Positions 1 to 9,217 of a DNA stretch of 64,000 nucleotides are shown piece after piece. This DNA comes from Gilvimarinus sp. DA14. GTDB taxonomy: Bacteria > Pseudomonadota > Gammaproteobacteria > Pseudomonadales > Cellvibrionaceae. The stretch lies in NCBI RefSeq assembly GCF_024204685.1, contig NZ_CP100350.1, positions 3,188,501 through 3,252,500 of the forward strand, given 5' to 3'. Positions within the stretch are counted from its first letter, which is position 1. Each line of letters begins with the position of its first letter. Below the pieces are notes generated by a model, which was given only the letters and a program-made list of their open reading frames with translations, was not told the origin of the DNA and did not search any database. The translations under genes were made by a program, and so were the position numbers.

Positions 1-52
1 TTGCATTCTTGCTGATCCTTGTGAACTTTCGGGGGCTTTCCTTACGTTAAGG

Positions 53-87
53 ACAATACCGCGCTTTTAATTTCAGCGCGGTATTGT
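53..87. terminator. Strong hairpin, possible terminator
   Basis: Thirteen-base inverted arms (53-65 and 75-87, ACAATACCGCGCT and its complement) surround a 9-nt loop. It lies 3' of the minus-strand glycosyltransferase, so it could end that transcript. No clear T-run follows on either strand, so the terminator role is inferred. The rest of 1-186 shows no gene. Confidence 0.45.
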
Positions 88-186
88 AGCAGCATGGGCG
101 ATTAAATATGTAGTGCCGTAGTGCGGCAGGTTGCCGGTTTGGCGCCGCAATTAATCTAGCCCGTGTCTGAGTGTAAAAATTTGCCG

Positions 187-1080
187 TCAGGCTATTTGCA
201 GTGGGGAGTAGCGGGGCGAGCTTTTCAATGTTTGCCGGAGATTGCTGGCTTCGGCTGCCCCCAAATAGGGCAGGGCTGCCTGCAATGTGTTATGGGCGTG
301 CTCGGAGAGCGTTTCGCCTGCCGGTGGTTTTCCCCCGCTCTCTAATAATTCTGAAAAATAGGTTAACAACCAATGCCCTGGGGCGTTACCCAGGTGCCGG
401 TGAAGCACCTGTAAACCTTCGAGGGCGACCCAGTAACGCATGTTTAGAGTGATGCAGCCATCGTGAAGCCTTGAGCAGGCCTGGACTTCGTCTACAAAAC
501 CGATGCGCCCAGAAAAGGCCTTAAAAGCCCTTAACCAGTACTCAAAGTCAAACGCGGTTTTGATGCTTTCGTCCAGCGGGCCTAGCAGCTGGTGCGCTGT
601 ACGGGTAAAAAACATGGTGGGTTGGCAAATATAGCAGCCCTGGGCAAAGCGGTTATAGGGGGTGCTAGGTGGCAGGGTGGGGTAACGGCTAAGTTCTTTG
701 CCATTTTCATCGACATGAATGCCCTGGCCATAGGCCATAACGTAGTTTTCGGGGCCGGTTAAGGCGCTCACCGCCCGCCCTACTGCGCCGGGTGTGTAAA
801 GGTCGTCGGAATTCAGCCAGCCAATCAGTGTGCCGCGAACGCGGGCCAGGGCTTTGTTGATGGCATTGGCAGGGCCTTTATCTGGCTCGGAAAACCAGCG
901 CAGGCGGCCGTCTTGTGCTTGGATGCGTGTGAGTACATCAACTGTGGCGTCGGTCGAGCCGCCGTCGGCCACTATCAGCTCCAGGCGGGGGTAGTCTTGC
1001 TCCAGCACGCTGGCTATAGATGCCTCAATGAACTCCGCTTGGTTAAAAGAAGGCATGACGATGGAAACAAGGGGCCGCAT
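187..1080 (-). CDS. Family 2 glycosyltransferase
   Basis: This GT-A fold enzyme probably transfers a sugar from a nucleotide donor during polysaccharide assembly in the cytoplasm. The N-terminus reads RPLVSIVMPSFNQAEFIEAS, the classic GT2 opening, followed by VADGGSTDAT (nucleotide-binding DGGS) and WLNSDD as the DxD-like metal site. QPTMFF and the downstream FDFEYWLRA segment fit the acceptor half of GT2 proteins. I prefer the ATG at 1080; an in-frame TTG lies 15 nt upstream. It is transcribed away from the toxin-antitoxin pair and faces the same way as the 5.5-13.5 kb glycosyltransferase genes. Donor and acceptor cannot be read from the sequence. Confidence 0.88.
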   Translation of the reverse strand: MRPLVSIVMPSFNQAEFIEASIASVLEQDYPRLELIVADGGSTDATVDVLTRIQAQDGRLRWFSEPDKGPANAINKALARVRGTLIGWLNSDDLYTPGAVGRAVSALTGPENYVMAYGQGIHVDENGKELSRYPTLPPSTPYNRFAQGCYICQPTMFFTRTAHQLLGPLDESIKTAFDFEYWLRAFKAFSGRIGFVDEVQACSRLHDGCITLNMRYWVALEGLQVLHRHLGNAPGHWLLTYFSELLESGGKPPAGETLSEHAHNTLQAALPYLGAAEASNLRQTLKSSPRYSPLQIA

Positions 1081-1287
1081 GAATTTATTCCGCAAATAGA
1101 TGGTCGCTGTAGACTATGGCGATCATTGTACTTTGTTTGTTCCGAGATTGTTTGAACCCCGAGATTAGGGGGGTGATGTCAGCTCGTTTCTGGCTTCCGG
1201 CGGGCGGAGGGCGGCTAAGGCTCCGAGAGTAAGAATCGCAGGTAATTTTGTAGCAACTCATTACGCCATTTCTTTCAGGCCTATAAC

Positions 1288-1301
1288 TCTAGCGTGCTAG
1301 A
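1288..1301. promoter_or_regulatory. Palindrome, possible TA operator
   Basis: TCTAGC-GT-GCTAGA is a perfect palindrome about 40 nt upstream of the antitoxin ATG, where a type II toxin-antitoxin promoter would be expected. An autoregulatory operator is the likely role; this is inferred from position only. Confidence 0.35.
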
Positions 1302-1342
1302 ATTGACCAAGATGCTTACTGACTCCACGAGGTGCCTCAACT

Positions 1343-1564
1343 ATGAACCTGGAACAAGTCATTCAAGAGACAAAAGGGCTGTCGGCCAGTGATCGAGCGC
1401 TGCTGGCCCATTGTTTGATTTCCAGCCTTGAAACTCAACATGATGAGGGGGTAGATGCTGCTTGGGCCAAACTTGCCGAGCGGCGAATTGATGAGCTTGA
1501 AACCGGCGCGGTGAGGTTTTTGTCATGGGAGGAAGTTAAAAGCCAGCTTAAGCGCCCCGGGTAA
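1343..1564 (+). CDS. Addiction-module antitoxin (TIGR02574-like)
   Basis: This 73-residue protein resembles the putative addiction module component family, which pairs with RelE/ParE-type toxins. It has the typical start, MNLEQVIQETKGLSASDRALL (helix with an LSxxDRxxLA pattern), a central AWAKLAERRIDELETGAV segment and the C-terminal SWEEVKSQL. An SD-like GAGGTG lies upstream of the ATG. Its stop codon overlaps the ATG of the next reading frame by one base (TAATG), the usual translational coupling with the toxin. The toxin frame that follows is broken, so this antitoxin may no longer have a working partner. Confidence 0.82.
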   Translation: MNLEQVIQETKGLSASDRALLAHCLISSLETQHDEGVDAAWAKLAERRIDELETGAVRFLSWEEVKSQLKRPG

Positions 1565-1850
1565 TGGCGGATTTAAGCTTTCACCCAGCAATTTCTGGTG
1601 AGCTCCAAGAAGTTTACTCGTGGTACGAGCGGCAGGCCTTGGTGATGATTTCATTCACGAGCTTGAGTCTGCCTACGAATCAATAAAATCTTGGCCGGAA
1701 ACATGGCCGAAATTCAGTAGGCGTACCCGTAGATTTATATTGAAGAAGTTTCCATTCGCTGTCGTTTATAAGCCCTCCGGCTCTATTTGCCATGTAGTTG
1801 CCATAATGCACCAAAGCCGCAAACCAGGATATTGGCTCCACCGACTATAG
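1564..1850 (+). pseudogene. Frameshifted RelE/ParE-family toxin
   Basis: Read from the coupled ATG at 1564, the frame gives MADLSFHPAISGELQEVYSWYERQ, a normal ParE/RelE-like start (HP...E...WYE.Q), but it stops near 1686. From about 1635 the rest of the family continues in the -1 frame (1620-1850) as GLGDDFIHELESAYESI, WPETWPKF, RRFILKKFPFAVVYK and HQSRKPGYW. One missing base around 1633-1638 explains both halves. I see no slippery heptamer that would suggest programmed frameshifting. Either the toxin is inactivated or the sequence has an indel error. An intact protein would be about 95 residues, normal for the family. Confidence 0.8.
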
Positions 1851-2046
1851 CTAATTGCTATTGGTGGGTAGTTTTAGTCCGCTCGTCCCCCAAAAACCTA
1901 AAAGCTTCTTGTCAGACTTCTGCAATTGATTTATTCCGCTAAGGCTGGCGAGCTTGATGTAGATAATAGCCCTGATCCTACAGATGATGATTGACGGTGA
2001 GTGCCGTATAATCGCGGGCCTTTGAGTGGCAGATTGAGGCATTTGC

Positions 2047-4194
2047 ATGGGGAGTGATGCAGCACCGGTACGTGTTGACAGGATTGTATTACATATAGGG
2101 ACCGAGAAAACCGGAACCAGCTCAATCCAGCGGTTTATGGCAAAAAACCGGGCCGCCTTTGCCTCGGAGGGCGTGGTTTACCCGCGTTTTACCGGGTTTC
2201 ATGGCGGTACGCAGTGGGGGGTGGTTGCCGCCGTGCAGCCGCGTCCGTGGGAGTCGGAAATAGGCGCCCGCCTGGATATTCGCGACAAGGCTGGAGCCCA
2301 GGCCTATCGGCAGCAGTTGGTGACATCTATAGACGAGGAGCTATTGGCTTGTCGCAACCGCCACACCCTTGTTTTTTCTTCTGAGCACTTTCATAGCCGA
2401 TTATCAACTCCTGCCTTGTTGGCTGAGCTAAAAGAGCTGCTGAGTCGCTGGAGTGATAACGTTGAGGTGGTGGTGTACTTCCGCCGCCAGGATCGTGTTG
2501 CTGTCAGCCTGTATTCCACCAAGCTCAAAACCGGCCAGTTGAACCCACCTGTTTTCCCTCCCTTTAAGGCGGGCTCGTTACCTTACTATTTCGACTACGC
2601 GCGCATTTACGCCAATTGGAGCCAGACGTTTGGTGAAGATGCGGTAAAGGCGGGCATATTCGAGCCGCAACGCCTTGATGACGGTGACCTGCTGACAGAT
2701 TTTTGTCATTTGGCGGATATCTCGATGAGTGGGAAAAAGCGGCCTGCAAAGGTTAATGAGTCGCTCAGTGAAACGGGGGTACAGCTGCTGTCGGAGCTGA
2801 ACCGGCAGTGGCCCAAGGGGCCAGGCCAGGGGCTTAATCTGTCGCGTGAGCTTCTCGTGCTCAGCATTTCCCGAAAACATAAAGGGCGTAGCTTTCCTGC
2901 CACCCGAGCTCAGGCGGAGGCTTTTTATGGGCACTTTGCCGCCGGTAATGCCCAGGTCGCCAAGCAAGCGTTTCCGGCTCACGAGGGGCCCTTGTTTGAC
3001 GAGAACTTTAACGATTACCCCGAAGTGTTGGTTCCGCCAGGCGCGGACTTTAGTGATGAAGTGAGTGATCGCATAAAAGCTTGGCGAGCCGCTGCTGCTG
3101 CCGAGCAAAAAGTTGGGGTGGGGCGCTGGTTGCTGCCCGCAAGGAGATTGCTGGGCGGTGCGGTAGTCGGAGTAATATCATGTGTGGCTCGGGTTAGGCG
3201 TTGGCGTGCTAAGCCGCAGGCAGGCTCGGCGGTTGATTTGCCTCCGGTTTTTTTGCATATGGGCTTGCCTAAAACCGCCACGACAACATTGCAGGAAACC
3301 CTGTTCAGCCAGCACCCTGGTATTTGCTACCTGGGTAAGAGCAATAGCTGGAGAACAGGCAAGCATTGCGCCTCTGAAGATATATACCGCGCTCTGCAGC
3401 CTATTCTTTGGCAGTGCTGGAAGCCCACAGATGTAGCCCAGGTGCGATCAGTGCTGCGAAGCTACTCCCAGATGCGGGGGCCGGAAAAGCCAATACTTGG
3501 CTCTTGGGAGGGGTTGTTGATTAAGCCAGCTGTAGAATTTCAAGCGATTTTACGGGGGGCAAAAGATGCGTTGGGGGATATACGCTTAGTCGTGACTATG
3601 CGCAATCCTCTCAAGCGGTTGCCGTCAGCTTATTTGCACGCTCTGAAAACCTGCGCGCTAAACGGTAAGCATCACACGATACCCAACGGCAGGGCTTTTA
3701 TTACTTTTGCCGAATGGCTGGAGTGGGGCGGGCGATTGCGCCTGATAAACGACACTCGGTTTGATTTCGAAAAAAACCTTCGTTTTGCAGTGAAGTTTTT
3801 GGGCGCAGATAAGGTCGGCGTGTTTTTGATGGAGGATATGATTGAAAACCGAGAGGCTTTCTTTGGCCGCGTTATGGATTTTGTAGGCGTAGAGCGTCTA
3901 GGTGCTGAGCTGGTTGATGACAAACATTTGAGCCCAGCGCTTACGGCTGCTGAATTTGATTTTCTTAAATCCCTCGACGCTTCTCCAGAGCAGCGTAATA
4001 AGTGGTTTGCGCTAGGCAATCGCGACCGCCGATTGCGCTTGGCGAGTATCGCGGAGAAAGCTAATGGCGATAAATACACCGCTGTTTTAAGTGATGCGGA
4101 GCGCACCTTGATAGCCAACCGCAGCCGCAGTCTGCATCATTGGTTGCTCAATACCTTCGACCTTGAGCTGGAACGCCATGGGTATCCTCTGTGA
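2047..4194 (+). CDS. Tandem two-domain sulfotransferase-like protein
   Basis: This 715-residue protein carries two sulfotransferase-like domains. The first begins near residue 13 with VLHIGTEKTGTSSIQRFM, the P-loop-like 5'-phosphosulfate binding loop, followed by VVYFRRQDRVAVSLYSTKLK as the 3'-phosphate site. The second begins near residue 399 with FLHMGLPKTATTTLQETL and has VVTMRNPLKRLPSAYLHALK. A basic, weakly hydrophobic linker (about 360-395) joins them. The family transfers sulfate from PAPS to hydroxyls, often on glycans. It overlaps the next glycosyltransferase by 4 nt, so the two are co-transcribed, which points to sulfation of the polysaccharide built here. The substrate is unknown, and one domain could be non-catalytic. 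Confidence 0.82.
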   Translation: MGSDAAPVRVDRIVLHIGTEKTGTSSIQRFMAKNRAAFASEGVVYPRFTGFHGGTQWGVVAAVQPRPWESEIGARLDIRDKAGAQAYRQQLVTSIDEELLACRNRHTLVFSSEHFHSRLSTPALLAELKELLSRWSDNVEVVVYFRRQDRVAVSLYSTKLKTGQLNPPVFPPFKAGSLPYYFDYARIYANWSQTFGEDAVKAGIFEPQRLDDGDLLTDFCHLADISMSGKKRPAKVNESLSETGVQLLSELNRQWPKGPGQGLNLSRELLVLSISRKHKGRSFPATRAQAEAFYGHFAAGNAQVAKQAFPAHEGPLFDENFNDYPEVLVPPGADFSDEVSDRIKAWRAAAAAEQKVGVGRWLLPARRLLGGAVVGVISCVARVRRWRAKPQAGSAVDLPPVFLHMGLPKTATTTLQETLFSQHPGICYLGKSNSWRTGKHCASEDIYRALQPILWQCWKPTDVAQVRSVLRSYSQMRGPEKPILGSWEGLLIKPAVEFQAILRGAKDALGDIRLVVTMRNPLKRLPSAYLHALKTCALNGKHHTIPNGRAFITFAEWLEWGGRLRLINDTRFDFEKNLRFAVKFLGADKVGVFLMEDMIENREAFFGRVMDFVGVERLGAELVDDKHLSPALTAAEFDFLKSLDASPEQRNKWFALGNRDRRLRLASIAEKANGDKYTAVLSDAERTLIANRSRSLHHWLLNTFDLELERHGYPL

Positions 4195-5633
4195 GTAATA
4201 CCGGTTCAGCACAGCGTCGAATTTTTATCGAGTGTAGCCACACTTATTTGGTGGGTGGCAGCAGCGGTATTCGCCGGGTGGCGCGCAATTTGGCGAATGA
4301 ACATCAGAGCGCGTCGAGCGACGCTGTGCAGTTGGTGCCGTTGGTGTGGGCGGGGCGTGGTTTTTTGAGTCCTAAACGGCCGCTTACCGAGAAGGCGCAT
4401 CCAATCACGATTTTTGGGCGCTTGGCGCTAGGTTGCATTGGGGCCGCAAGCCGTGTGGTTAGGGCGGTACTGCGCTTGCCTCTATTGAGGTGGCTGGGCA
4501 AACTTGTTGAGGACTCGCTTGATAAATCTCGCGGCGGCATTGACCGTGAGGATATCGTTGACGGTCAATCTGCACAGGAAGCGGAGCCTGCGCCAAGTAA
4601 CTCCGATGGCTTTTACCGTGTGTTTGGTTTGTTGGTGTGGCCTTTGGGCTTTTTGTTTCTCAAACAAGTTCGCTTCCGCCGCGGGGATATTGTCGTGTTA
4701 GTGGATTCGACTTGGGATTCGCCTGCAATGCTGCACGCCCTGTTTGAGGCGCAAGAACGCGACGGTATTCATGTTGGCGCTATGTTGCACGATTTATTTC
4801 CACTCACCATCCCGCATATGTGCCAAGCCAGCACAGTCGCCGGTTATACCGGTTGGTTTAAGCAAGTGTCGGAGGGGGTGGATTTTTTTATCACTAATTC
4901 AGCCGCTACTAGTCGTGCGCTGGATATGCAGTTGAAAGATAGTGGATCGGAAAGAGCTCGCAGCCTGCCCGCCGGGCATTTCCGGCTTGGGGCAGAGGTG
5001 CATCAAGCTGTGGCGCCACTTTCGGGCTCTGATCCGCTCCATTCTGTACGCGGATTCGTTGTGTTGGCCGTGGGTACTATTGAGCCGCGCAAGAATTATC
5101 AGGTTATTCTCGACGCGCTGGATGAGCTGTGGGAAAAATATGATGTAACGCTAGTCGTTGTCGGCCGGCCGGGTTGGTCCAGTGATGATGTTTTACATCG
5201 CCTGCGTGAGCATCCGCAGGCCGGTGTGCGCTTGCTGCATCTTGATAACGCAGACGATGCGGCCCTGAGCGCTTGCTACGAGCGCGCCGATGCTTTGGTG
5301 TGTGCCTCCTGGGCGGAGGGTTTTGGTTTACCGATTGTCGAGGGTATGCGTTATGGCGCCCCGGTACTGGCGTCGGCGATTGATGTGTTTCGGGAGGTCG
5401 GCGGCGACGCCTGCCGTTACTTTGCCCCTGATCAACCAGCGGAGTTGGCCAGTGAGTTGGAGCAGTTGATTCAGCAGTGGCAGCTAGGTAAGCCGGTGCG
5501 GCAGCCGCAATGTGATTATGCTGTTAGTTGGCACCAAAGCGCGGTTCAGTTTCGTGACGAGGTGCTGCGTTTGGCTTGCGCTGCTTCAAGCAGGACGGCC
5601 AGTGTTGACTCTGCTGCACGATCCCAGCTATAG
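4191..5633 (+). CDS. Glycosyltransferase family 4 (GT-B fold)
   Basis: The C-terminal half has the GT4 hallmarks: VLAVGTIEPRKNYQVILDAL, a VVVGRPGW strand-turn, and ADALVCASWAEGFGLPIVEG, which holds the EX7E motif for the donor sugar nucleotide. The N-terminus has YLVGGSSGIRRVARNLA, the usual glycine-rich acceptor-side loop. A GTG start at 4191 overlaps the sulfotransferase stop (GTGA), so translation is probably coupled. Residues 90-160 are a variable hydrophobic insertion that may contact the membrane. The last 88 nt overlap the 3' end of the opposing gene at 5546-6706. Confidence 0.86.
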   Translation: MSNTGSAQRRIFIECSHTYLVGGSSGIRRVARNLANEHQSASSDAVQLVPLVWAGRGFLSPKRPLTEKAHPITIFGRLALGCIGAASRVVRAVLRLPLLRWLGKLVEDSLDKSRGGIDREDIVDGQSAQEAEPAPSNSDGFYRVFGLLVWPLGFLFLKQVRFRRGDIVVLVDSTWDSPAMLHALFEAQERDGIHVGAMLHDLFPLTIPHMCQASTVAGYTGWFKQVSEGVDFFITNSAATSRALDMQLKDSGSERARSLPAGHFRLGAEVHQAVAPLSGSDPLHSVRGFVVLAVGTIEPRKNYQVILDALDELWEKYDVTLVVVGRPGWSSDDVLHRLREHPQAGVRLLHLDNADDAALSACYERADALVCASWAEGFGLPIVEGMRYGAPVLASAIDVFREVGGDACRYFAPDQPAELASELEQLIQQWQLGKPVRQPQCDYAVSWHQSAVQFRDEVLRLACAASSRTASVDSAARSQL

Positions 5634-6706
5634 AGAGGGGCTAGATCGGCGGCGGCTTTGATCAGGTTTTCGCGTAGCGCCTTATCTAGTGCGACACGCT
5701 GAAGGCCGTTGGCGATAGAGTCGGGCTCCAGAGGGTCGACCAGCAATCCGGCTGCCCCGGCTACTTCTGGCATGCTGGAGAGGTTGGCCGTTAGTATCGG
5801 CAGGCCGTGCTGCAGGGCCTCGACAATGGGCAGGCCAAAGCCTTCATACAGGGATGGCATAACCAGACACAGGGCGTTGGCGTAGAGTGTGGCCAGCATT
5901 GTGTCTGACACCTGCCCGAGCAGGTGCACCCGCCCGGAAATTTTCAAATCCGTTATCTGTGCTTCGAGGTTCTCACCTCCCCATCCTTGCCCCCCGGCTA
6001 TTGCCAGTGAGGGAAAATCCGGCTGTGCGTGGCACGCTTTGGCGTAAGCCTCGAGAAGCCTCGGCAGATTTTTACGTGGCTCCGGTGTACCGACAAATAA
6101 AAAGTAATGCTGCTTTTCAAGGGCGGGGGCGTAGTCTTGCAGCCTGCCCGGTGGTGGCAGCGCCTCGGCGGCTGCGTGGATTACCTGGGTTCGCGGTTGT
6201 GTTTCGGGCCAGTGTTTGGCCACGTCTTGAGCCGTCGCATTGGATACCGTTATTACTCGTTCGGCTTGTCTAGCAGAGCGGCTCATTAAAGTGCGATCCA
6301 GTACGCGGGTGCTGGATCGCAGGGTCTCTGGCACCTTGGCCCAGGCGAGGTCGTGAATAGTGACTACGCCCGCTGTTTCTTTTGGCAGCCAGAGTGGTAA
6401 ACGGTGTGCGGGGGCCCAGAACACATCGGGTTTGTCCTGTCGACACCAGTAAGGCAGTGATAGGGCGGGGGCTAAAATTCGACCTGCGTGTTCGGGTAAA
6501 TGATCTTGGCGCAGAGCCGCGGGGCTTGGCAGCTGGGTGCAAGAATCAGCCGAGCGAGCGTAAAGATACCATTCGACGTTGTCGCGCGAGTTGGCCATCA
6601 TGCGTGGCAGAATGGCCTGCAAGTAGCGCACCAGACCACCGTTGCTGCCGGATAGCAGGCTGCAATCTACCGCGATACGTACAGAGGTTTTAGCGGGCTC
6701 AATCAT
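5546..6706 (-). CDS. Glycosyltransferase family 4
   Basis: This 386-residue GT-B enzyme is of the mannosyl/glucosyltransferase type. The N-terminus, VRIAVDCSLLSGSNGGLVRYLQAILP, contains the glycine-rich loop, ITIHDLAW lies near residue 120, FLFVGTPEPRKNLPRLLEAY starts the donor-binding domain, and PSLYEGFGLPIVEAL carries the EX7E motif. It is the last gene of the minus-strand cluster that starts at 13452, 45 nt after the membrane protein gene. Its 3' end runs 88 nt into the opposing glycosyltransferase gene. Confidence 0.87.
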   Translation of the reverse strand: MIEPAKTSVRIAVDCSLLSGSNGGLVRYLQAILPRMMANSRDNVEWYLYARSADSCTQLPSPAALRQDHLPEHAGRILAPALSLPYWCRQDKPDVFWAPAHRLPLWLPKETAGVVTIHDLAWAKVPETLRSSTRVLDRTLMSRSARQAERVITVSNATAQDVAKHWPETQPRTQVIHAAAEALPPPGRLQDYAPALEKQHYFLFVGTPEPRKNLPRLLEAYAKACHAQPDFPSLAIAGGQGWGGENLEAQITDLKISGRVHLLGQVSDTMLATLYANALCLVMPSLYEGFGLPIVEALQHGLPILTANLSSMPEVAGAAGLLVDPLEPDSIANGLQRVALDKALRENLIKAAADLAPLYSWDRAAESTLAVLLEAAQAKRSTSSRN

Positions 6707-6751
6707 TATCGCTAGCCGGTGCGTTTGTCGTACGTGTTCTTTGTTGGACCC

Positions 6752-9217
6752 TTATTCGGCGTGTTGCGCTTGTTTGCATAACACACCTAGCGGGGTGATG
6801 AGGCTTGGTTTTACTTTTTGCAGTGGTTTCGGGCAGTTCGCCTGAGAGCTGCTTTGGCCATCCGTGAGCCAAATGACAGCACCCGCTGCAGCTGCGCGTT
6901 TGCGTGGCAGGCGGCCATTATTAACGTACACCGCGTGGGGCAAAAGGGCATACTTAAGCCGCCGCGAAACGAATTTATGATGATCGCCCGCTTCCACCAC
7001 AATGACGCGTTGCGGCTCTGGCCCGAGTTGCTCGCGTAATTGCTGTGCAAATTCCATGTTTGCTGCGTCATTGGCCGATTCCAGCGCCTCGTGATTGTTG
7101 GTATTAGCGTAGTGAGCCTGGGTAGCCAGTGCTTGGTGGTAGCTGTTGTGCAGCCAGCGCGCGTCTACAGCTAGCCAGGCAATAAGTGCTACACCAAGCA
7201 TCGGATACATTGGCGCGGCGGCGCGCTTGTTAGTCACAAGCAAAGCAACCCAGCAGAACAGCACCCAGAACCCGGCCAGAACGGGTAGCGATGGCAGGCT
7301 AGTGGTTGCGCTCAGCTCGGTGCGGTTGACCGAAGTTTGATCCCAGTATTCGGGGGTGGCCCAGTCACTTGCGATGAAATCCAGCAAGGCCTGGGGGGTG
7401 GCCGCTTCAAGCTCTAGGCCGTGGAGGACCAAGGGCTGTTTCGAGTTGGCGTAGAGAACGATTCCAATCTCAATAATTTCACCCCGCCAGTTACTGTCGT
7501 CACTTAGCATGATTGGCCCGGCGCCAAAGATCAATTCTCGGCTAAAAGGTTCTGTGGGTCGGGTTTTAGTGCGCCAAAATAAGGTTTGTTTACTATGGCC
7601 TGTCCCTTCTATATCTACATTAAGGATTTCAAGGTTCTCAGCGTTAAATCGCACCGGGCCAGTGCTTAGCACGGCATGCCTGTCGCTGCCCGGCGGCAGC
7701 AGTAGTCCTGCGCGGGTTTTGCGCATTGAGCCATACACAACCTGTAACTGCTGTGCTTCGAGGTCCAGATTAGCTTCGGGTTCGTACTCGCCATTTGAAG
7801 TATCGATGAGCAGCCAAACAACAAATAAAAGTAGGAAGCACGCGGTTCCTGCTAAAACTGCGAGAAAGCTGCGCCATTTATGCCCTGAAGGTGCCGTTAT
7901 TGGAATTGAGCCTGCAAGGTATACCAGTGCAAAAATAAAAACGGGTGAAACCTGCAAGAGTAATCGACTTGAGGCGGTGCCGACCCAGCTGCCTGCGTTT
8001 GTCGTACAGAATAGTACTAATTGGCTAGCGAAAAGGGTGGCAAATATTAGGCTAATGATTTTCGCGGTAGCTCTTGCTGGCGTGCGAGGCAGTAGTGCTA
8101 ACAATAGGGCTGCCGGTAGCAGGTACCAAAGCAGATGCCAGCTATCGGCAATCCACAGCAGTTGCCCGTAGCTGACAAAGTCAGTGTGCAGCTGTAATTC
8201 GAAGCGCGAAAAGCCAAATGCCAAAATCGATAACAGCAGTGCGCCGGCCAGCGCCAGAATTACCGCTGATGTGCGTAGTCGCAGCTTGAGTAGGCAGATA
8301 ACAATCAGGCCGCAGGTCAGCCAGATGATGGCATCGTGTTTGACTAATAACCCCAGTGCCAGGGCTACAACCCCCAGCAGTAGTTGCCCCCGGTGTGACT
8401 CCAGCAGCCCTCGGGCTATGGCTATTAACCCTAAGCCGCTAAACCCTGCGAGCCATAAATCGGCATAGCCTGCCAAGCTTATATGGGTGTTAAGTAGTGG
8501 CAGGGACAGTAGCAGTAATGCAGCCAAGGGGCCCAGCAGGCGTTTGCTGCTAGCCGCTACCGCTTGGCCCCACAAAGCCAGGCCCAGGGCGATAGCGGCC
8601 GACATTGTGGGCCAGCCAGCGAGGTTGTCTTGCCAGCTGCCCACCAGGCTTGCCAGCCACCAGGATTGTGCGGGTAGCAGCCAGGGATAGTGGTGCCCCT
8701 GAGCTGTGTAGTTGTCCGTATCGGTTTGGCTAAACCACTGCCCGGGCGAGACTATGTCCGCCGGAGCGCCGTTGAAATACCAGGCCTTCGCGGTGTACAT
8801 CCAGGTTTGCCAGGCATCCCAGGGGTAGACCGGGCGCAGGTACAGCTCCCACGCGGCGATACCCAGATGCAGGGCAATGATTGCCACAAGCAGAAAGGTC
8901 AGCCAGCGCTGGCCTGAAGAGGCGGCCGATAAAATTAAAGGCTCTGGAATCGGTAACCGGCGAGCTAGCCATCTGGCGCCGCAGTAGAAACCCAGGGCCA
9001 GCATCGCAGGGCAAAAGAGTAACCCCTTTGCTGTGGCCAGCCAGGGAAGTTGCCACGCGAGAAAGGCGCTTGCGGTTATCAGGGTAGCGCCGAGAAAGTA
9101 GCCGTAGCCAAGCCATCCCGTAGGGGTAAGGCTTAGTCTTTGACGTAGCGGGTGCAAAGCCAAAGCACCTGCAACCCACGGCAGCAGCAGGGATATGGAT
9201 AGCAACAAAGGGTTCAT
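6752..9217 (-). CDS. Polytopic GT-C-like membrane protein
   Basis: This 821-residue protein has many hydrophobic segments through residues 1-470, a polar extracytoplasmic stretch (about 475-610), two more hydrophobic segments (about 640-690) and a soluble tail. The first large loop holds RPVYPWDAWQTWMYTAKAWYF; an acidic residue here is typical of GT-C enzymes that use polyprenyl-phosphate sugars. It overlaps the DUF2304 gene by ATGA, and a dolichol-phosphate-mannose-synthase-like GT lies just before that. The likely scheme is that the GT2 makes a lipid-linked sugar and this protein transfers it on the periplasmic side. The transfer role is inferred from topology and context. Confidence 0.7.
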   Translation of the reverse strand: MNPLLLSISLLLPWVAGALALHPLRQRLSLTPTGWLGYGYFLGATLITASAFLAWQLPWLATAKGLLFCPAMLALGFYCGARWLARRLPIPEPLILSAASSGQRWLTFLLVAIIALHLGIAAWELYLRPVYPWDAWQTWMYTAKAWYFNGAPADIVSPGQWFSQTDTDNYTAQGHHYPWLLPAQSWWLASLVGSWQDNLAGWPTMSAAIALGLALWGQAVAASSKRLLGPLAALLLLSLPLLNTHISLAGYADLWLAGFSGLGLIAIARGLLESHRGQLLLGVVALALGLLVKHDAIIWLTCGLIVICLLKLRLRTSAVILALAGALLLSILAFGFSRFELQLHTDFVSYGQLLWIADSWHLLWYLLPAALLLALLPRTPARATAKIISLIFATLFASQLVLFCTTNAGSWVGTASSRLLLQVSPVFIFALVYLAGSIPITAPSGHKWRSFLAVLAGTACFLLLFVVWLLIDTSNGEYEPEANLDLEAQQLQVVYGSMRKTRAGLLLPPGSDRHAVLSTGPVRFNAENLEILNVDIEGTGHSKQTLFWRTKTRPTEPFSRELIFGAGPIMLSDDSNWRGEIIEIGIVLYANSKQPLVLHGLELEAATPQALLDFIASDWATPEYWDQTSVNRTELSATTSLPSLPVLAGFWVLFCWVALLVTNKRAAAPMYPMLGVALIAWLAVDARWLHNSYHQALATQAHYANTNNHEALESANDAANMEFAQQLREQLGPEPQRVIVVEAGDHHKFVSRRLKYALLPHAVYVNNGRLPRKRAAAAGAVIWLTDGQSSSQANCPKPLQKVKPSLITPLGVLCKQAQHAE

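Noticed and set aside
1851-2048. Minus-strand frame in the gap before the sulfotransferase gene
   Set aside because: No ribosome site and no family-like pattern; the gap looks non-coding.
7509-8171. 220-residue open frame antisense to the GT-C-like gene
   Set aside because: It is rich in Ser/Arg as typical for shadows of hydrophobic genes; no motifs or start site.
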